Below are positions 5,986-6,215 of a stretch of 6,215 bases of DNA, one piece after another. Position 1 is the stretch's first letter. Every line of letters begins with the position of its first letter. Source of the DNA: QQUD01 sp039029915 (GTDB lineage: Bacteria > Chloroflexota > Anaerolineae > Promineifilales > Promineifilaceae). The stretch is from contig JBCCFD010000464.1 in the NCBI GenBank assembly GCA_039029915.1, forward strand, positions 1 through 6,215, written 5' to 3'. The position numbers and the translations under genes are program-made. Under the pieces are notes generated by a model that was given only the letters and a program-made list of their open reading frames with translations, did not search any database and was not told where the DNA came from.

Positions 5986-6139
5986 ACTTAGTACAGTGTT
6001 TCACAACATAGCTTAACAAAAGGCATGTCATGCTGAACACTATGACAATGTCAAGATGAACCAAGCAGATGAGGTGGAAAAGATACAAAATCATGAATAA
6101 ACGGTTGACGAGACGAAAATACATCCAGCTGGGTTTTTC

Positions 6140-6156
6140 TTTTTTTTTTTTTTTTT
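6140..6156. repeat. Poly-T homopolymer, 17 bases
   Basis: Seventeen consecutive T follow GGGTTTTTC at 6131-6139. No stable hairpin precedes it (only the CCAGCTGG palindrome at 6125-6132, which cannot form a loop), so it is not a convincing terminator. Tracts this long are unstable in replication and prone to sequencing miscounts. Confidence 0.9.
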
Positions 6157-6183
6157 CGTGACAGGTGATAGTTTTCGTGTCGC

Positions 6184-6211
6184 TTACGACTGTCGCCGAA
6201 GGCCCTATAAT
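6184..6211 (+). promoter_or_regulatory. Possible -10 box near the right edge
   Basis: A perfect TATAAT lies at 6206-6211. The best -35 match is only TTACGA at 6184-6189, sixteen bases upstream and matching TTGACA at three positions. It would drive a gene beyond the window. If it is a real promoter, it argues against the interrupted frame at 6093 continuing across this area. Confidence 0.25.
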
Positions 6212-6215
6212 GTAG

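Larger units (their letters stand above)
5630..6092. other. AT-rich intergenic region with no confident gene
   Basis: No reading frame here resembles a known protein. The stretch contains the natA leader and promoter candidate and four inverted repeats of about 50 bases (5655-5705, 5801-5852, 5882-5930, 5937-5985). It also holds small palindromes at 6023-6033 (GCATG-T-CATGC) and 6043-6053 (TGACA-A-TGTCA), either of which could bind a regulator. The iterated ACGGCCGT palindrome seen in the genes is absent. Two tiny hydrophobic frames occur (plus 5799-5897 and minus 6094-5984), both without a well-placed ribosome binding site. Confidence 0.6.
6093..6215 (+). pseudogene. Start of a Tat-signal-like reading frame interrupted at a run of 17 T (partial)
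   Basis: An ATG at 6093 opens MNKRLTRRKYIQLG, a good match to the twin-arginine signal pattern (S/T-R-R-x-F/Y-hydrophobic-K/Q). It then runs into phenylalanines encoded by T17 at 6140-6156. In the given sequence the frame stops at TGA 6159-6161 after 22 codons. With one more T it would continue past GTG at 6158 through about 19 codons to the window edge with no stop; with one fewer it would stop soon. So the gene may be phase-variable by slippage, a broken remnant, or intact with a homopolymer miscount. An in-frame ATG at 6069 is an alternative start. GAGGTGG at 6071-6077 is 15 bases ahead of 6093, which is far. The residues after the tract match no family I know, and no lipobox cysteine is seen. 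It points away from natA. Confidence 0.3.

Noticed and set aside
6125..6156. Rho-independent terminator ending in T17
   Set aside because: The only palindrome before the T-run, CCAGCTGG, leaves no room for a loop with a stable stem.

Overview
The window looks like a chromosomal segment from a free-living bacterium of moderate GC content. Nothing in it is plasmid- or phage-specific. All confident genes are on the minus strand. I cannot name the species. The 10-bp palindrome AACGGCCGTT (core ACGGCCGT) is strikingly repeated, inside coding sequence and in all three reading frames. This highly iterated palindrome is a genome-level signature. My tentative guess is a Chloroflexota (Anaerolineae-like) or similar environmental lineage, but that is memory-based inference, not proof.

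Layout from left to right. Positions 1-669 (minus) hold the N-terminal 223 residues of an atypical protein-kinase-like protein; its C-terminus lies outside the window. Positions 670-911 are a 242-base gap with three kinds of small repeat: three 9-bp tandem units just upstream of the kinase start, an 81-bp MITE-like double inverted repeat, and two 14-bp tandem units running into the next gene's stop codon. Next come a CocE/NonD (S15-like) alpha/beta hydrolase (912-2861) and a GNAT acetyltransferase (2897-3397). They are 35 bases apart and probably co-transcribed, GNAT first. Positions 3398-3636 carry a possible extended -10 promoter for that pair and a compact foldable element. Positions 3637-5629 encode a two-gene ABC-2 exporter of NatAB type: the permease (GTG start backed by a good GGAG site) lies downstream of the ATPase. 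Both protein lengths agree with what I remember of NatA/NatB.

The right end (5630-6215) is AT-rich and has no confident gene. It holds the likely natA promoter and leader, four inverted repeats of about 50 bases with 9-12 bp stems (two adjacent ones look like diverged copies with compensatory changes), and a plus-strand start of a Tat-signal-like reading frame. That frame is interrupted by a run of 17 T. One extra T would keep it open to the window edge, so it may be a phase-variable gene, a pseudogene or a sequencing error.

Functionally, the NatA ATPase and NatB permease form one exporter at the membrane. The hydrolase and acetyltransferase are cytoplasmic enzymes whose substrates cannot be read from sequence. 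The kinase-like protein has no visible link to them. I see no defence system, CRISPR array, RNA gene or complete insertion sequence. The most unusual signals are the iterated palindrome, the poly-T interrupted Tat-like start and the tandem hairpins.
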